Below are positions 34,944 to 42,633 of a DNA stretch of 64,000 nt, in pieces. The DNA is taken from positions 195,069-259,068 of the forward strand of contig NZ_JAHRXJ010000002.1 in the NCBI RefSeq assembly GCF_019104765.1, written 5' to 3'. Each line of letters begins with the position of its first letter. The stretch's first letter is position 1. A program made the translations under genes and the position numbers. This DNA comes from Synechococcus sp. HK05. Its GTDB lineage: Bacteria; Cyanobacteriota; Cyanobacteriia; PCC-6307; Cyanobiaceae. The notes below the pieces were generated by a model that saw only the letters and a list, made by a program, of their open reading frames with translations, did not search any database and had not been told where the DNA came from.

Positions 34944-36899
34944 GTGGCGAGCGGCTCGGCTGAGGCCCGCTCGCTGCCTTTTCAGTGGAGCCTGCTCGCC
35001 TGGGCTGCCCTGGTAGGTGGGTTAACGGGGTTGGCCGTGGTGGGATTCCACTTCCTGCTGGGCTTCATCAACAACTTTCTCTACGGCCCAGTGGTGGAGG
35101 GCCTGATCGGCCTGTTCAGCGCCGCCCCTCCCGAACCGCCCGTTGTGCCGGAACCAACGGCTGTTCCCGGCACGCCCCTGGGGGCGTTGCTGCAGATCGG
35201 CCTTGGGGGGCTGGCGTTTCTGCCACCGCCGCCGCCACCACCCGATCCGATTCCCCTCCCGGGTGATCCCTTGCCTTTGTGGCTCTCGGCCTGGCCGGTG
35301 GTGCTGGTGCCCTTGCTCGGTGGCGTGGCGGTTGGGGCGTTGCGCCAATGCACCCGTGATCTGGGGCCTAGCCTGCCGAGCCTGATGGCCATGGCCGACG
35401 GCAGCGTGCAGGCAGCACCCAGGCTGCCGTTTGTGCGTTTGCTGGCCGCCTCCCTCAGCCTGGGCAGCGGCGCCTCCCTGGGCCCGGAAGGCCCGAGTGT
35501 GGAGAGTGGCGGGAATATCGGCCTGTGGGTGGCTGGCAAAGGTGGCTTGTCGCCTGATTCCCAGAAGGCCCTGGTGGCGGCGGGCGTGGCGGCAGGTCTG
35601 GCGGCGGGTTTCAAGGCGCCGATCGCTGGCTTGTTTTTTGCCTTTGAAGGCAGTTACAGCACGATCCCCGGACGCCCCAGCGTGCGCGCCGTGTTGGTGG
35701 CCGCTGTGGCGTCGTCGCTGGTCACCCAGCTGTCGCTGGGGGATGAGCCGATCTTCAGGCTCCCGGCCTATGAGGTGCGCTCCCCGCTCGAGCTGCCCCT
35801 GTATCTGGGCCTGGGAGTGGTGGCGAGTGGCATGTCGCTGGCGCTGCTCAATCTGTTGGCGGCGGGCCGCAGCGAGCGGGTTCAACGGCAGCTGCAGCGG
35901 CTGCCGGCCTGGGTGGTGACCGGCCTTGGCGGCCTCGCCGTTGGCCTGATGGCCCTCGGTTTCCCTCAAGTTTTGGGGGTTGGCTACGACACCATCGGCG
36001 CGCTGCTGGGCCGGGATGGCGGTATTGCCCTGTTGAGCCTGCTGGGGCTGTTGGTGGTGAAGTTGCTCGCCACGGGCCTCAGCAGTGCCATGGGCTTCGT
36101 GGGCGGTGGCTTTGCACCGGCGCTGTTTCTGGGGGCCGTGCTTGGCAATGTGTATGGCCAGCTGCTCGGCGAGAGCGGATTGCAGCTCGCGGTGGCTGAA
36201 CCACCGGCCTACGCCATGGTGGGCATGGCGGCCGTGTTGGCGGGCAGTGCCCGGGCGCCGCTGACCGCCCTGCTGCTGCTGTTTGAGCTCACCCACGACA
36301 TTCGCATCGTGCTGCCGTTAATGGCGGCCGCTGGCTTGAGCGCGCTCCTGGTGGAGCGCTGGAAGGGCATGGCTGATCCCGGGTTGCTCGGTCCCGATCG
36401 TCCGGAGGAGCAGCGGCGTGCACGCCTGGCCTCGATGGCGGTGATGGAGGCCCTCGAGCCGGAGTCGCCCCTGGTGCTTGCTGGATCCACGCCGGCGGGA
36501 GCAGCGTTGGAGCAGCTGCTCGATGCCCATGGCCATTGCCTGGTGGTGGAGGAGGGCGGCTGGGTGCTGGCGCTGGTCACCCTCGAAGATCTGCAGCGTC
36601 CGATCTCCGCGGGGCTCAGCCAGCAACCCCTGCGCGATTGCCGCCGCTCCGATCTGCTTTGGCTCTCGGCCGAGGCCAATCTCTGCCAGCTGGAGGATCA
36701 ACTCCAGCCCAATGGCCTGCGGCAGGTGCCGGTGTTTGCGCTCGATGATCAGGCCCTGCCCGCCTTGCCGGTGGGCGTGCCAAGCACGGGCCTGCCGTTA
36801 GCAGCGCTCCAGGGGCTGGCCAGCCGGGATGGCATGGCCCGCGCCCTGGCGCGCTCCAGCGCTCAGTTCACCAGCTTGGGGTCGATGACCTCCATGTAG
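34944..36899 (+). CDS. ClC-family chloride channel/transporter with C-terminal CBS-like region
   Basis: A 651-residue ClC protein from GTG 34944. The membrane domain has LGPEGPSVESGGNIG (gating Glu of GxEGP present) and GFVGGGFAPALFLGAVLGN (GGxFxP motif). The first selectivity motif, normally GSGIP, reads GPSLP, so the chloride-binding Ser is replaced. Between the first two helices is a ~70-residue Pro-rich loop with a run of seven prolines. After about residue 480 a soluble tail shows CBS-like elements (LVVEEGGWVLALVTLEDLQRPI). Transport of Cl- or another anion is expected; selectivity may differ from ClcA. Confidence 0.9.
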   Translation: MASGSAEARSLPFQWSLLAWAALVGGLTGLAVVGFHFLLGFINNFLYGPVVEGLIGLFSAAPPEPPVVPEPTAVPGTPLGALLQIGLGGLAFLPPPPPPPDPIPLPGDPLPLWLSAWPVVLVPLLGGVAVGALRQCTRDLGPSLPSLMAMADGSVQAAPRLPFVRLLAASLSLGSGASLGPEGPSVESGGNIGLWVAGKGGLSPDSQKALVAAGVAAGLAAGFKAPIAGLFFAFEGSYSTIPGRPSVRAVLVAAVASSLVTQLSLGDEPIFRLPAYEVRSPLELPLYLGLGVVASGMSLALLNLLAAGRSERVQRQLQRLPAWVVTGLGGLAVGLMALGFPQVLGVGYDTIGALLGRDGGIALLSLLGLLVVKLLATGLSSAMGFVGGGFAPALFLGAVLGNVYGQLLGESGLQLAVAEPPAYAMVGMAAVLAGSARAPLTALLLLFELTHDIRIVLPLMAAAGLSALLVERWKGMADPGLLGPDRPEEQRRARLASMAVMEALEPESPLVLAGSTPAGAALEQLLDAHGHCLVVEEGGWVLALVTLEDLQRPISAGLSQQPLRDCRRSDLLWLSAEANLCQLEDQLQPNGLRQVPVFALDDQALPALPVGVPSTGLPLAALQGLASRDGMARALARSSAQFTSLGSMTSM

Positions 36900-37450
36900 C
36901 GGGCTTCGCACTCCTTGATGATCTTCACGGCCTCAGCGGCATCGAAGAAGCCGTTCACGCGGCAGGTGCCGGGCTTCTTGAGATCCTTGTAGTGCTCCCA
37001 GTAGTACTGGGTTTCCTTCAGCCAATGCTCACCGAGCTGGGTGTAGCTGGTGATGTGATCCATGCGCTTGTCATCGGCGAGCACGGCGATCACCTTGTCG
37101 TCGACTTCGCCGCCGTCGTCGAACTTCATGATGCCGATGATGCGGGCCTCCACCAGGGAGCCGGGCACCAGGGGCTCGGTCACACCCACGATCTCGATGT
37201 CGAGCGGGTCGCCATCTTCATCCCAGGTGCGGGGGATGCAGCCGTAGGCGAAGGGATAAGCCAGCGAGGAGTAACCCACGCGATCGAGCTTCAGGTGCCC
37301 GGTTTCGGTGATCAGCTCGTACTTGTTGATCGTGTTGCTGTTGAGCTCCACGATCGTGTTCAGGCGCAGCTCGGCTTCATCGGCGAAGGCGGGCAGCACG
37401 TGCAGCAGGTTGAGCATCGTGCGGCTCGGGGCGTGGTCGATGTTCGCCAT
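36863..37450 (-). CDS. ppa: Inorganic pyrophosphatase (canonical copy)
   Basis: A 195-residue family I soluble pyrophosphatase, which hydrolyses PPi. Catalytic positions are intact: KYEL, YPFAYGCIPRTW, the signature DEDGDPLDIEIVG (Asp79, Asp81, Asp84) and FDDGGEVDDKVIAV with the metal-binding Asp cluster. Length and sequence match picocyanobacterial Ppa, which begins MANIDHAPSR; ATG 37450 was therefore chosen over ATG 37480. Contrast the paralogue at 14949-15464 that lacks the second Asp. Its 3' end overlaps the ClC gene by 37 bp on the opposite strand. Confidence 0.96.
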   Translation of the reverse strand: MANIDHAPSRTMLNLLHVLPAFADEAELRLNTIVELNSNTINKYELITETGHLKLDRVGYSSLAYPFAYGCIPRTWDEDGDPLDIEIVGVTEPLVPGSLVEARIIGIMKFDDGGEVDDKVIAVLADDKRMDHITSYTQLGEHWLKETQYYWEHYKDLKKPGTCRVNGFFDAAEAVKIIKECEARYMEVIDPKLVN

Positions 37451-37494
37451 CAGGGCAGCGGCAAGGGATGTGGGCGGCATCCTACGGATGGCAC

Positions 37495-39027
37495 TCAGCC
37501 CGCTAATCGCTCCAGCTTCTGGCGCAGGTAGCGCTCAAAGGGCTCAGGGCTGAGGGGCTGGCCGCTCACCTGTTGCACCAGCTCAGCAGCATTCACGCTG
37601 CGGCCCAGTGGGTACACCCGCTGCTGCAGCCATTGGCCGAGCTCGGCGTCGCGGCCGGCCTCCAGCAGCGCCTCAATCGGCCCCAGCTCCCGCTCCAGGG
37701 TTTCGCTGAGCTGGGCGCTGATCAGATGGCCCAGGGCATAGGAGGGGAAGTAGCCGAACAGGCCTTCGCTCCAGTGCACGTCCTGAAGGCAGCCTTCGGT
37801 GTTGTTGGCGGGCGTGACCCCCAGCAGCTCCTGCATCCCACGGTTCCAGGCCTCAGGGAGCTCGGCCACCGGCATGCCGCCCTCCACCAGGGCCAGCTCG
37901 AGCTCGTAGCGCAGCAGCACGTGCAGCCCGTAGCTCACCTCATCGGCCTCCACCCGCGTGAGGCCGGCGCGGATCGGATTGAGATCGCGCCAGAAGGCCT
38001 GCGGGCTTTCCCACACATCGCGGCCGAGTGCAGCTGCGAAGCGCGGGTGCCAGCGCCGCGCCAGGGCCTGGCTGCGGCCGAGCCGGTTTTCATAGAAGAG
38101 GCTCTGGCTTTCGTGCACGGCCATCGACGTGGCCTCCCCCAGGGGCCAGGGGAACCAGTGCTCGCCGCTGCGGGGCAGCCCCTGCTCGTAGAGGCTGTGG
38201 CCCCATTCGTGGGCTGTGGCCAGAAAGGCGGAAAAGGGCTGTCCCTCCACCACGCGGGTGGTAATCCGGAAGTCGTCTGGGCCGAGGGTGCAGGAGAAGG
38301 GATGGGGGGAGCGGGCGCGGTGGCAGCGCTCCGGGTTGTAGCCCCAGTCCTGGAGCAGCTCAGCGCAGAGGGAATCTTGATCGGCTTCGCTCAGATCCCA
38401 GGCCTCGCGGCTGCCCGATGGCAGGCTGCGGGCCTGCTCCAGCAACGGCGGCAGCAGCTCCCGCAGGGGCACCAGCAGGGCCGCCAGTTGCTGTTGGCTG
38501 ATATCGGGCTCGAAGGGTTGGGCCAGGATTTCCCAGGCACTGCGCGGCGTGCCATCGGCCTGGGCTTCCACGGGGGCCAGCTGCGCGGCTTGCTCCAGTC
38601 GCAGGGCGATCAACTGCTGCAGGGCCGGGGCAAACAGCTCGAACTGGTTGTTGCGCTTGGCCTCTTGCCAGCAGCTGTATCCCTCGGCCTGGGCCTTCGC
38701 GATGGCGCCCACCAGTGCTGGGTCGAGCCGGCTTTGGCGCGCTAACTCACGCTGCAGCAAGCGAAGGTTGTGGCGTTGTTCGGCTGGAGCCTCAGCTGAG
38801 AGCTCCTGTTCGGCGGCGGCCAGCAACTCTTGGTACGCCGCGCTGGTTTGCCGTTCGTGCAGTTGCTGCGCCAGCAGGGCCAGCTGTTCTCCACGCCAGC
38901 CGGCGGCTGCCGCTGGCATCACCGTGTTTTGGTCGAAGTAGAGGCTGCTGTGGATGCCGCCGATCAGCTGGGTGGTGTGGAGATGGGCGCGCAGGCGCTC
39001 CCAGGTGGTGGAAGGGGTGGTGCTCAT
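37495..39027 (-). CDS. M32 (Taq-type) metallocarboxypeptidase
   Basis: A 510-residue M32 carboxypeptidase, a zinc enzyme that removes C-terminal residues. The HEWGHSLYEQGLP motif (HExxH) and downstream HESQSLFYENRLGRS (third ligand Glu) are both present, with family blocks FDQNTVMP, RITTRVVEGQPFSAF and RVEADEVSYGLHVLLRYELE. Length fits the family (about 500). ATG 39027 is preferred over 39084 because it forms a TGATG overlap with the upstream OsmC gene and excludes 19 unlikely residues. It is probably cytoplasmic, acting in peptide turnover. Confidence 0.94.
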   Translation of the reverse strand: MSTTPSTTWERLRAHLHTTQLIGGIHSSLYFDQNTVMPAAAAGWRGEQLALLAQQLHERQTSAAYQELLAAAEQELSAEAPAEQRHNLRLLQRELARQSRLDPALVGAIAKAQAEGYSCWQEAKRNNQFELFAPALQQLIALRLEQAAQLAPVEAQADGTPRSAWEILAQPFEPDISQQQLAALLVPLRELLPPLLEQARSLPSGSREAWDLSEADQDSLCAELLQDWGYNPERCHRARSPHPFSCTLGPDDFRITTRVVEGQPFSAFLATAHEWGHSLYEQGLPRSGEHWFPWPLGEATSMAVHESQSLFYENRLGRSQALARRWHPRFAAALGRDVWESPQAFWRDLNPIRAGLTRVEADEVSYGLHVLLRYELELALVEGGMPVAELPEAWNRGMQELLGVTPANNTEGCLQDVHWSEGLFGYFPSYALGHLISAQLSETLERELGPIEALLEAGRDAELGQWLQQRVYPLGRSVNAAELVQQVSGQPLSPEPFERYLRQKLERLAG

Positions 39028-39428
39028 CAGCTCCAGTGCAGCTCCATGGGCACGGCACCTTCGAGGCTGCGTTTCACCGGGCACTGCTCGCCGGCGCGGA
39101 TTAACACGGCGCGCTGCTGATCATTCAGGTGGGCCGGCAGCTGAATCCACACCGCGAGCAGGGCGATCCGCCGCGGCGCTTCGCTGGTCATTGTTTTTTC
39201 CACCTTGGCGTCGGCGCCCGTGAGGTCCCAGCCATGGCGCTCTGCCACGATCCCCATGATCGTGAGGATGCAAGTGCTCAAGGCCGTGGCCACCAGGTCG
39301 GTGGGGGAGAAACGCTCTCCTTTGCCCTGGTTGTCGGTTGGAGCATCGGTTTCCAGCTCCGTGCCGGATGGCCCGTGTTGCGCCAGGCAGCGCAGCTGTC
39401 CCTGATAGCGGCTGTCGATCAATGTCAT
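39027..39428 (-). CDS. OsmC-family peroxiredoxin-like protein
   Basis: A 133-residue OsmC/Ohr-type protein. The first catalytic cysteine lies in DLVATALSTCILTIMG and the second in EQCPVKRSLEGAV; the FSPTDLVA segment is typical. Members reduce organic hydroperoxides through a Cys pair or protect against osmotic stress. It starts at ATG 39428. It is translationally coupled to the M32 peptidase downstream. The pairing gives no clear joint function. Confidence 0.92.
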   Translation of the reverse strand: MTLIDSRYQGQLRCLAQHGPSGTELETDAPTDNQGKGERFSPTDLVATALSTCILTIMGIVAERHGWDLTGADAKVEKTMTSEAPRRIALLAVWIQLPAHLNDQQRAVLIRAGEQCPVKRSLEGAVPMELHWS

Positions 39429-39483
39429 CGCCAGGGCGGTGGCTGCGGGCAGCTTGGCAGTTTCGCCGCGCTTCGCTTGAGTG

Positions 39484-39942
39484 ATGGTCTGCGTTGGATG
39501 CGATGTGCCCGTGTTCGCCCTGATTACAGCGCCCCATCCGGGTGCGCCGGTGATGGGCCTGGCGAAGGCGATTCAGCTGTCGGTGGCACCGGTGTTTCTG
39601 CTCACGGCCATTGCCGGCGTGCTGAGTGTGATCAGTAATCGCTTGGCTCGGGTGCTGGATCGTTCCCGGGATCCCAGGGGGCCGAGTGCGGGCAGTCAGG
39701 AGCTGCTGTTGCTGCGCAAGCGGATGGGGTTGCTGTCGCGAGCGATCGAGTGCGTCAGCGTCACCGGTGTGCTCGTGTCGACCGTGGTGGCCGTCACCTT
39801 CATCAGTGCCATCACGGTGCTCGATCTGGCCGCGATTGTGGTGCCGCTGTTTGTGTTGGCGATGCTCACCTTGATCGCCGGGTTGTTGCTGCTTTTGATG
39901 GATACGCGCGTGGCCTCACAGATGATGCGGCGCCGTTTCTGA
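39484..39942 (+). CDS. DUF2721 membrane protein
   Basis: A protein of about 150 residues in the DUF2721 family: AIQLSVAPVFLLTAIAGVLSVISNRLARVLDRSR, a charged turn, then two helices (VTGVLVSTVVAVTFISAITVLDL and AIVVPLFVLAMLTLIAGLLLLLMDTRVA). The function is unknown; members are common in cyanobacteria and proteobacteria. The start is uncertain. ATG 39484 gives a 17-residue lead containing two Cys, while ATG 39553 begins at MGLAKAIQ, closer to typical family N-termini. The last 27 bp overlap the convergent DCC gene. Confidence 0.8.
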   Translation: MVCVGCDVPVFALITAPHPGAPVMGLAKAIQLSVAPVFLLTAIAGVLSVISNRLARVLDRSRDPRGPSAGSQELLLLRKRMGLLSRAIECVSVTGVLVSTVVAVTFISAITVLDLAAIVVPLFVLAMLTLIAGLLLLLMDTRVASQMMRRRF

Positions 39943-40350
39943 TCGACAGCTGCAGAGTTGATCCAGGTTCGGGCGGCGCGTCAGCGGCAGGCGCCAGCGT
40001 GCCCACAGGCCATAGAGCCCATCGGCAATCGCGCGCAGCACTGGCCAGCCGCTGGGGGCGTAGAGCCATCCCAGCTCAATCAGGCGGTAGGCCGCACGAA
40101 ACACCTCCACATCCCGTAGCACCGTGCCATCGGCTTGGAGGGCGTGGATCCGCCCCATGGCTTGGCGGTAGGTGATGCCCCCATGGGCTTGCGGGTCGTA
40201 GTCGGCGGCGTCGATGTCGACAAACGCCAAACGGGGCTGGCTCGGATGCAGGCGCTGGTCGCGCTGGCGCAGGAAGGTCACTTCACGCAGGCAGAGCGGA
40301 CAGCCGCCGTCGTAAAGCAAGGTGAGGGCAGGACCTTGGGGGTTGCTCAT
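39916..40350 (-). CDS. DCC (DUF393) thiol-disulfide oxidoreductase-like protein
   Basis: A 144-residue DCC-family protein. It opens with LTLLYDGGCPLCLREVTFLRQRD, the DGxCxxC thioredoxin-like site, then FVDIDAADYD and YRQAMGRIHALQADGTVLRDVEVFRAAY, and a C-terminal RWRLPLTRRPNLDQLCSCR tail with another Cys pair. Such proteins are predicted to act on protein thiols. The ATG at 40350 overlaps the stop of a secreted Cys-rich mini-protein gene by 4 bp, so the two are translated together. The enzyme itself has no signal peptide. Confidence 0.88.
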   Translation of the reverse strand: MSNPQGPALTLLYDGGCPLCLREVTFLRQRDQRLHPSQPRLAFVDIDAADYDPQAHGGITYRQAMGRIHALQADGTVLRDVEVFRAAYRLIELGWLYAPSGWPVLRAIADGLYGLWARWRLPLTRRPNLDQLCSCRSETAPHHL

Positions 40351-40586
40351 TTCTGGCGGCAGTAGCCACCGCCCACATTCATCCAGCCGGATGGGCAGGC
40401 CTGGCCGTTGGTGGGCTGAAGTGTGTAGTTCATCAAGCCGAGGGTTGAGCACTTGCCGTTGAAGGTGTCCACATAGCCGAGGGGGCAGATGTTTCCGATC
40501 TTGGGCACCACGCGCTGGGCATGGGCTGGGGTAGCCAGGCCCAGGCAAGCGCTGATTGCTGCCAGGGGAATGGCGATTCTGTGCAT
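40347..40586 (-). CDS. Secreted Cys-rich mini-protein with two 13-residue Cys repeats
   Basis: A 79-residue protein. A signal peptide (MHRIAIPLAAISACLGLATPAHA) is followed by about 56 residues that contain two repeats of the same spacing, CPLGYVDTFNGKC and CPSGWMNVGGGYC, each C-P-x-G-[YW]-x5-G-x-C. The mature form has four Cys, probably two disulfides. No named family is recognised. An ATG at 40646 would add 20 residues and is rejected because ATG 40586 gives the clean signal peptide. It is coupled to the downstream DCC oxidoreductase. Confidence 0.75.
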   Translation of the reverse strand: MHRIAIPLAAISACLGLATPAHAQRVVPKIGNICPLGYVDTFNGKCSTLGLMNYTLQPTNGQACPSGWMNVGGGYCRQK

Positions 40587-40654
40587 CAGACGCTCCTGCA
40601 TTGTTGGGAATGAATGAGGCTGCGAGCCTAACCAGAACCTGAACACTGCAGCTC

Positions 40655-40680
40655 AAAAGGCCCCGCGGTTGGGCGGGGCC
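40655..40680 (-). terminator. Intrinsic terminator of the Ca-binding repeat-protein gene
   Basis: On the minus strand an 8-bp perfect stem GGCCCCGC-CCAACC-GCGGGGCC is followed by TTTT, 27 bp after the stop codon at 40708. It separates that gene from the Cys-rich/DCC operon downstream. Confidence 0.9.
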
Positions 40681-40707
40681 TGATCGATTGGGATGCGGTG
40701 ACGGCGA

Positions 40708-41472
40708 TCAGAGCCCCATGCCACCGAGATTGGGCTCAAGTTGCAGGCCGGTGGGAGGATTGATCACATCCATGTTGAAGATGTTCACCAGTTCCTGTTG
40801 GTTGAAGCCTGAGCCAGGGGTGAGAAGGAGGCCTGGCAGATCGCCGATCGGGTTGTTTTGCTCGGCGATGGCGTCGACGGTGCCGGGGCTCAGCTCCGTT
40901 TGGCGCAGCAGCGTGAAGCGGTCGGGATCGATCAGCAGATCACGGCTGTTGAACACGCCATCGCCGTTGGTATCGAGCTGGCTGATCCAGTCGTTCAACT
41001 GTTGACCAGTGGCCCCGCCGGTTTGACCGCCGCCGGTTTGGCCGCCACCGGTTTGACCGCCTCCGGTTTGGCCGCCTGTGCCGCCACCACCGGTGATCGG
41101 GTCGTCGCCACCATCATCAGGGCCGGGACGCTCTTGTTCGAGCGATAGATCGTGGTCAATAACCTTGTTGCGGCTGTTCTTGGTGAGTTTGATCTTCACC
41201 CGCTCGCCTGGGGTGAAGTCGTAGTCCTTGCCTTGGTAATTGAAGCTGGCATCCATCCCGTCACCGGGCAGATCTTCCACCGTCAGCCATCCTTTGACCT
41301 TGTTGCCTTTGGCCTTGAAGCTGGAGTTGAAGCTGCCGTCGTCGTTGCAGGCGCCTGAAAGATCGATGGCTTTTTTACCGCCTTTGCCTTTCGAGAATCC
41401 CTCGAAAGACCAGCCGATGCCGGCGAGGGTGTCAACATTGCCGAGGTCGCCAGAGAAACCGAAGCGTGCCAT
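40708..41472 (-). CDS. Hypothetical protein with Gly/Gln/Thr repeat and EF-hand
   Basis: A 254-residue protein of unknown family. The N-terminal ~105 residues are a Gly/Lys/Asp-rich domain (FGFSGDLGNVDTLAGIGW ... GKDYDFTPGERVKIKL) that looks beta-structured. An acidic stretch (GPDDGGDDP) leads to a low-complexity linker of GQTGG units, encoded by a 15-bp tandem repeat. Then comes an EF-hand-like loop DTNGDGVFNSRDL and a C-terminal tail with LDPN-like loops. There is no signal peptide. A perfect CRP-type palindrome lies about 100 bp upstream, and an intrinsic terminator follows. Confidence 0.7.
   Translation of the reverse strand: MARFGFSGDLGNVDTLAGIGWSFEGFSKGKGGKKAIDLSGACNDDGSFNSSFKAKGNKVKGWLTVEDLPGDGMDASFNYQGKDYDFTPGERVKIKLTKNSRNKVIDHDLSLEQERPGPDDGGDDPITGGGGTGGQTGGGQTGGGQTGGGQTGGATGQQLNDWISQLDTNGDGVFNSRDLLIDPDRFTLLRQTELSPGTVDAIAEQNNPIGDLPGLLLTPGSGFNQQELVNIFNMDVINPPTGLQLEPNLGGMGL
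41020..41079. repeat. 15-bp coding tandem repeat (four units)
   Basis: Four consecutive 15-bp units start at 41020, 41035, 41050 and 41065, each beginning GGTTTG. They follow the pattern GGTTTG(A/G)CCGCC(n)CC, with A and G alternating between units, so the array also reads as two 30-bp dimers. It encodes the GQTGG linker of the minus-strand gene and leaves the frame intact for any copy number. Confidence 0.9.
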
Positions 41473-41781
41473 GAATCTGTGGGGGGTGTGTGGTTGGGGA
41501 GGTGTGTTTTCCTCCGATGCACTTACCCTCGCTCGATCGTTGGCAGGCAGCTCTGATCGGCATCAACGCTGGCTGTGATCTTGCTCACAGGGAGGCCGAA
41601 GCCCTATCGCGCTCAGGCTCTGAAGCGGTTGGTGGTGTCTCAATGCAAGCGAAGCCAGGAGAACCGACCCGAACGCGGCCGTTCTGGCTGCCTCCACTCG
41701 CTCATTCACGTCAGCAGCTCACCGCTCTGAGCCATTCGAGCTCGTGTCGCGATCAATCCTTTGTGAGATGAGCGTATTCGA
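41473..41781. other. Intergenic region upstream of the Ca-binding repeat gene
   Basis: A 309-bp stretch with no supportable gene; a 93-codon plus-strand frame here has no family features. It contains the CRP-type palindrome at 41573-41590 and is flanked by the RiPP-like peptide gene, which is transcribed towards it. Confidence 0.7.
41573..41590. promoter_or_regulatory. Perfect CRP-type operator palindrome
   Basis: The sequence CTGTGATCTTGCTCACAG is an exact inverted repeat (CTGTGA-N6-TCACAG) matching the CRP/SyCRP1 consensus TGTGA-N6-TCACA. It is centred about 110 bp upstream of the start codon of the minus-strand gene at 40708-41472, a reasonable activator position. No full CRP-type regulator is present in this window. 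Confidence 0.7.
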
Positions 41782-41997
41782 TTAACGCATCACACGCCCC
41801 TTGTCAGCCTTTGAGTTTTTAGGAACCGGAAGCACATGATCCTGACTCATTATCCCGCCCGCAATGTTTGCCAGGTCTTCATCCGAAAGTGCTGTACTAG
41901 CCTTCACCGATTTTTCTGAAGAACAAGGATTGGACTCCTTGCTGAAGGTCGCTGATCCGTCGGCAATGCTTCCTGGCCTGAGTGTTTCGTCGGACAT
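41782..41997 (-). CDS. Double-glycine leader peptide (RiPP/bacteriocin-like precursor)
   Basis: A 71-residue peptide from ATG 41997. Residues 1-~47 are a leader rich in Ser, Asp and Glu that ends in ALSDEDLANIAGG, closely matching the Nif11/NHLP-type leader ending LS(D/E)E(D/E)L-x-x-(V/I)AGG. After GG comes a 23-residue basic core (IMSQDHVLPVP then a Lys/Arg-rich end) with two Ser but no Cys or Thr, so a lanthipeptide ring is unlikely. No modifying enzyme or ABC-peptidase lies in the window. Base composition is visibly more AT-rich than that of its neighbours. It is probably an accessory gene. Confidence 0.65.
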   Translation of the reverse strand: MSDETLRPGSIADGSATFSKESNPCSSEKSVKASTALSDEDLANIAGGIMSQDHVLPVPKNSKADKGRVMR

Positions 41998-42183
41998 CTG
42001 CTTGGGTTCTCGTTTTTAGAGTCCTAGCGCAGTCGCAGCAGGCATGCAACGCCGATCTCGCGCCATGCCATCGCGCCCATGGAGGGGGCAGCTTGGTGGT
42101 CTAGGCCAGCTCCACTACCCTGCGTCTGCCAGCACGTCGGACATTGGCTGGTGGCTGAAAGCCAACAGAGATACGGGACTTCA

Positions 42184-42633
42184 ATGAGGCAATTACTGTC
42201 CGAGCTGTCAGTTCAGACCAAGGGCGAGGGGTTCACGAACATCACCGCTGCGATCAATGCTCTGATCGCTCAAAGCAAGATGCGGCAGGGCATTTGCCAG
42301 ATCTTCGTTAAACACACCAGCTGCTCGCTCACGGTGAACGAGAACGCTGATCCGCGGGTGTTGCGCGATCTCACCACCTATCTCAGAGCCCTGGTGCCCC
42401 AGGAGGGGGTGCGCCCCATCAGCGGCGAGGGAGGCCTGCAGCGCTATGCCCATGACGATGAAGGCCCTGACGACATGCCGGCCCACATCCGCACGGCGCT
42501 CACCACCACGAGCCTGGGCCTCTCGTTTGACCGGGGGCGTCTGGTGCTGGGCACCTGGCAGGCGGTGTATCTGTGGGAGCACCGGGCCCACGCCCACCAG
42601 CGCCAGCTCAGCCTGCATCTGATCGGCGAATGA
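42184..42633 (+). CDS. YjbQ-family protein (UPF0047)
   Basis: A 149-residue YjbQ/UPF0047 protein. The HTSCSLTVNENADPRVLRDL segment with conserved His and Asn-Glu-Asp, the acidic HDDEGPDDMPAHIR and the C-terminal LGTWQAVYLWEHRAHAHQRQ are diagnostic. Some members have weak thiamine-phosphate synthase activity; the true role is unclear. ATG 42184 begins MRQLLSE. Its stop overlaps the cupin ATG (ATGA). It heads a four-gene plus-strand run to 43881. Confidence 0.92.
   Translation: MRQLLSELSVQTKGEGFTNITAAINALIAQSKMRQGICQIFVKHTSCSLTVNENADPRVLRDLTTYLRALVPQEGVRPISGEGGLQRYAHDDEGPDDMPAHIRTALTTTSLGLSFDRGRLVLGTWQAVYLWEHRAHAHQRQLSLHLIGE

Noticed and set aside
41020-41079. Short regular repeats considered as a CRISPR array
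   Set aside because: The unit is 15 bp with no unique spacers, is in frame and encodes GQTGG; no cas genes are nearby.
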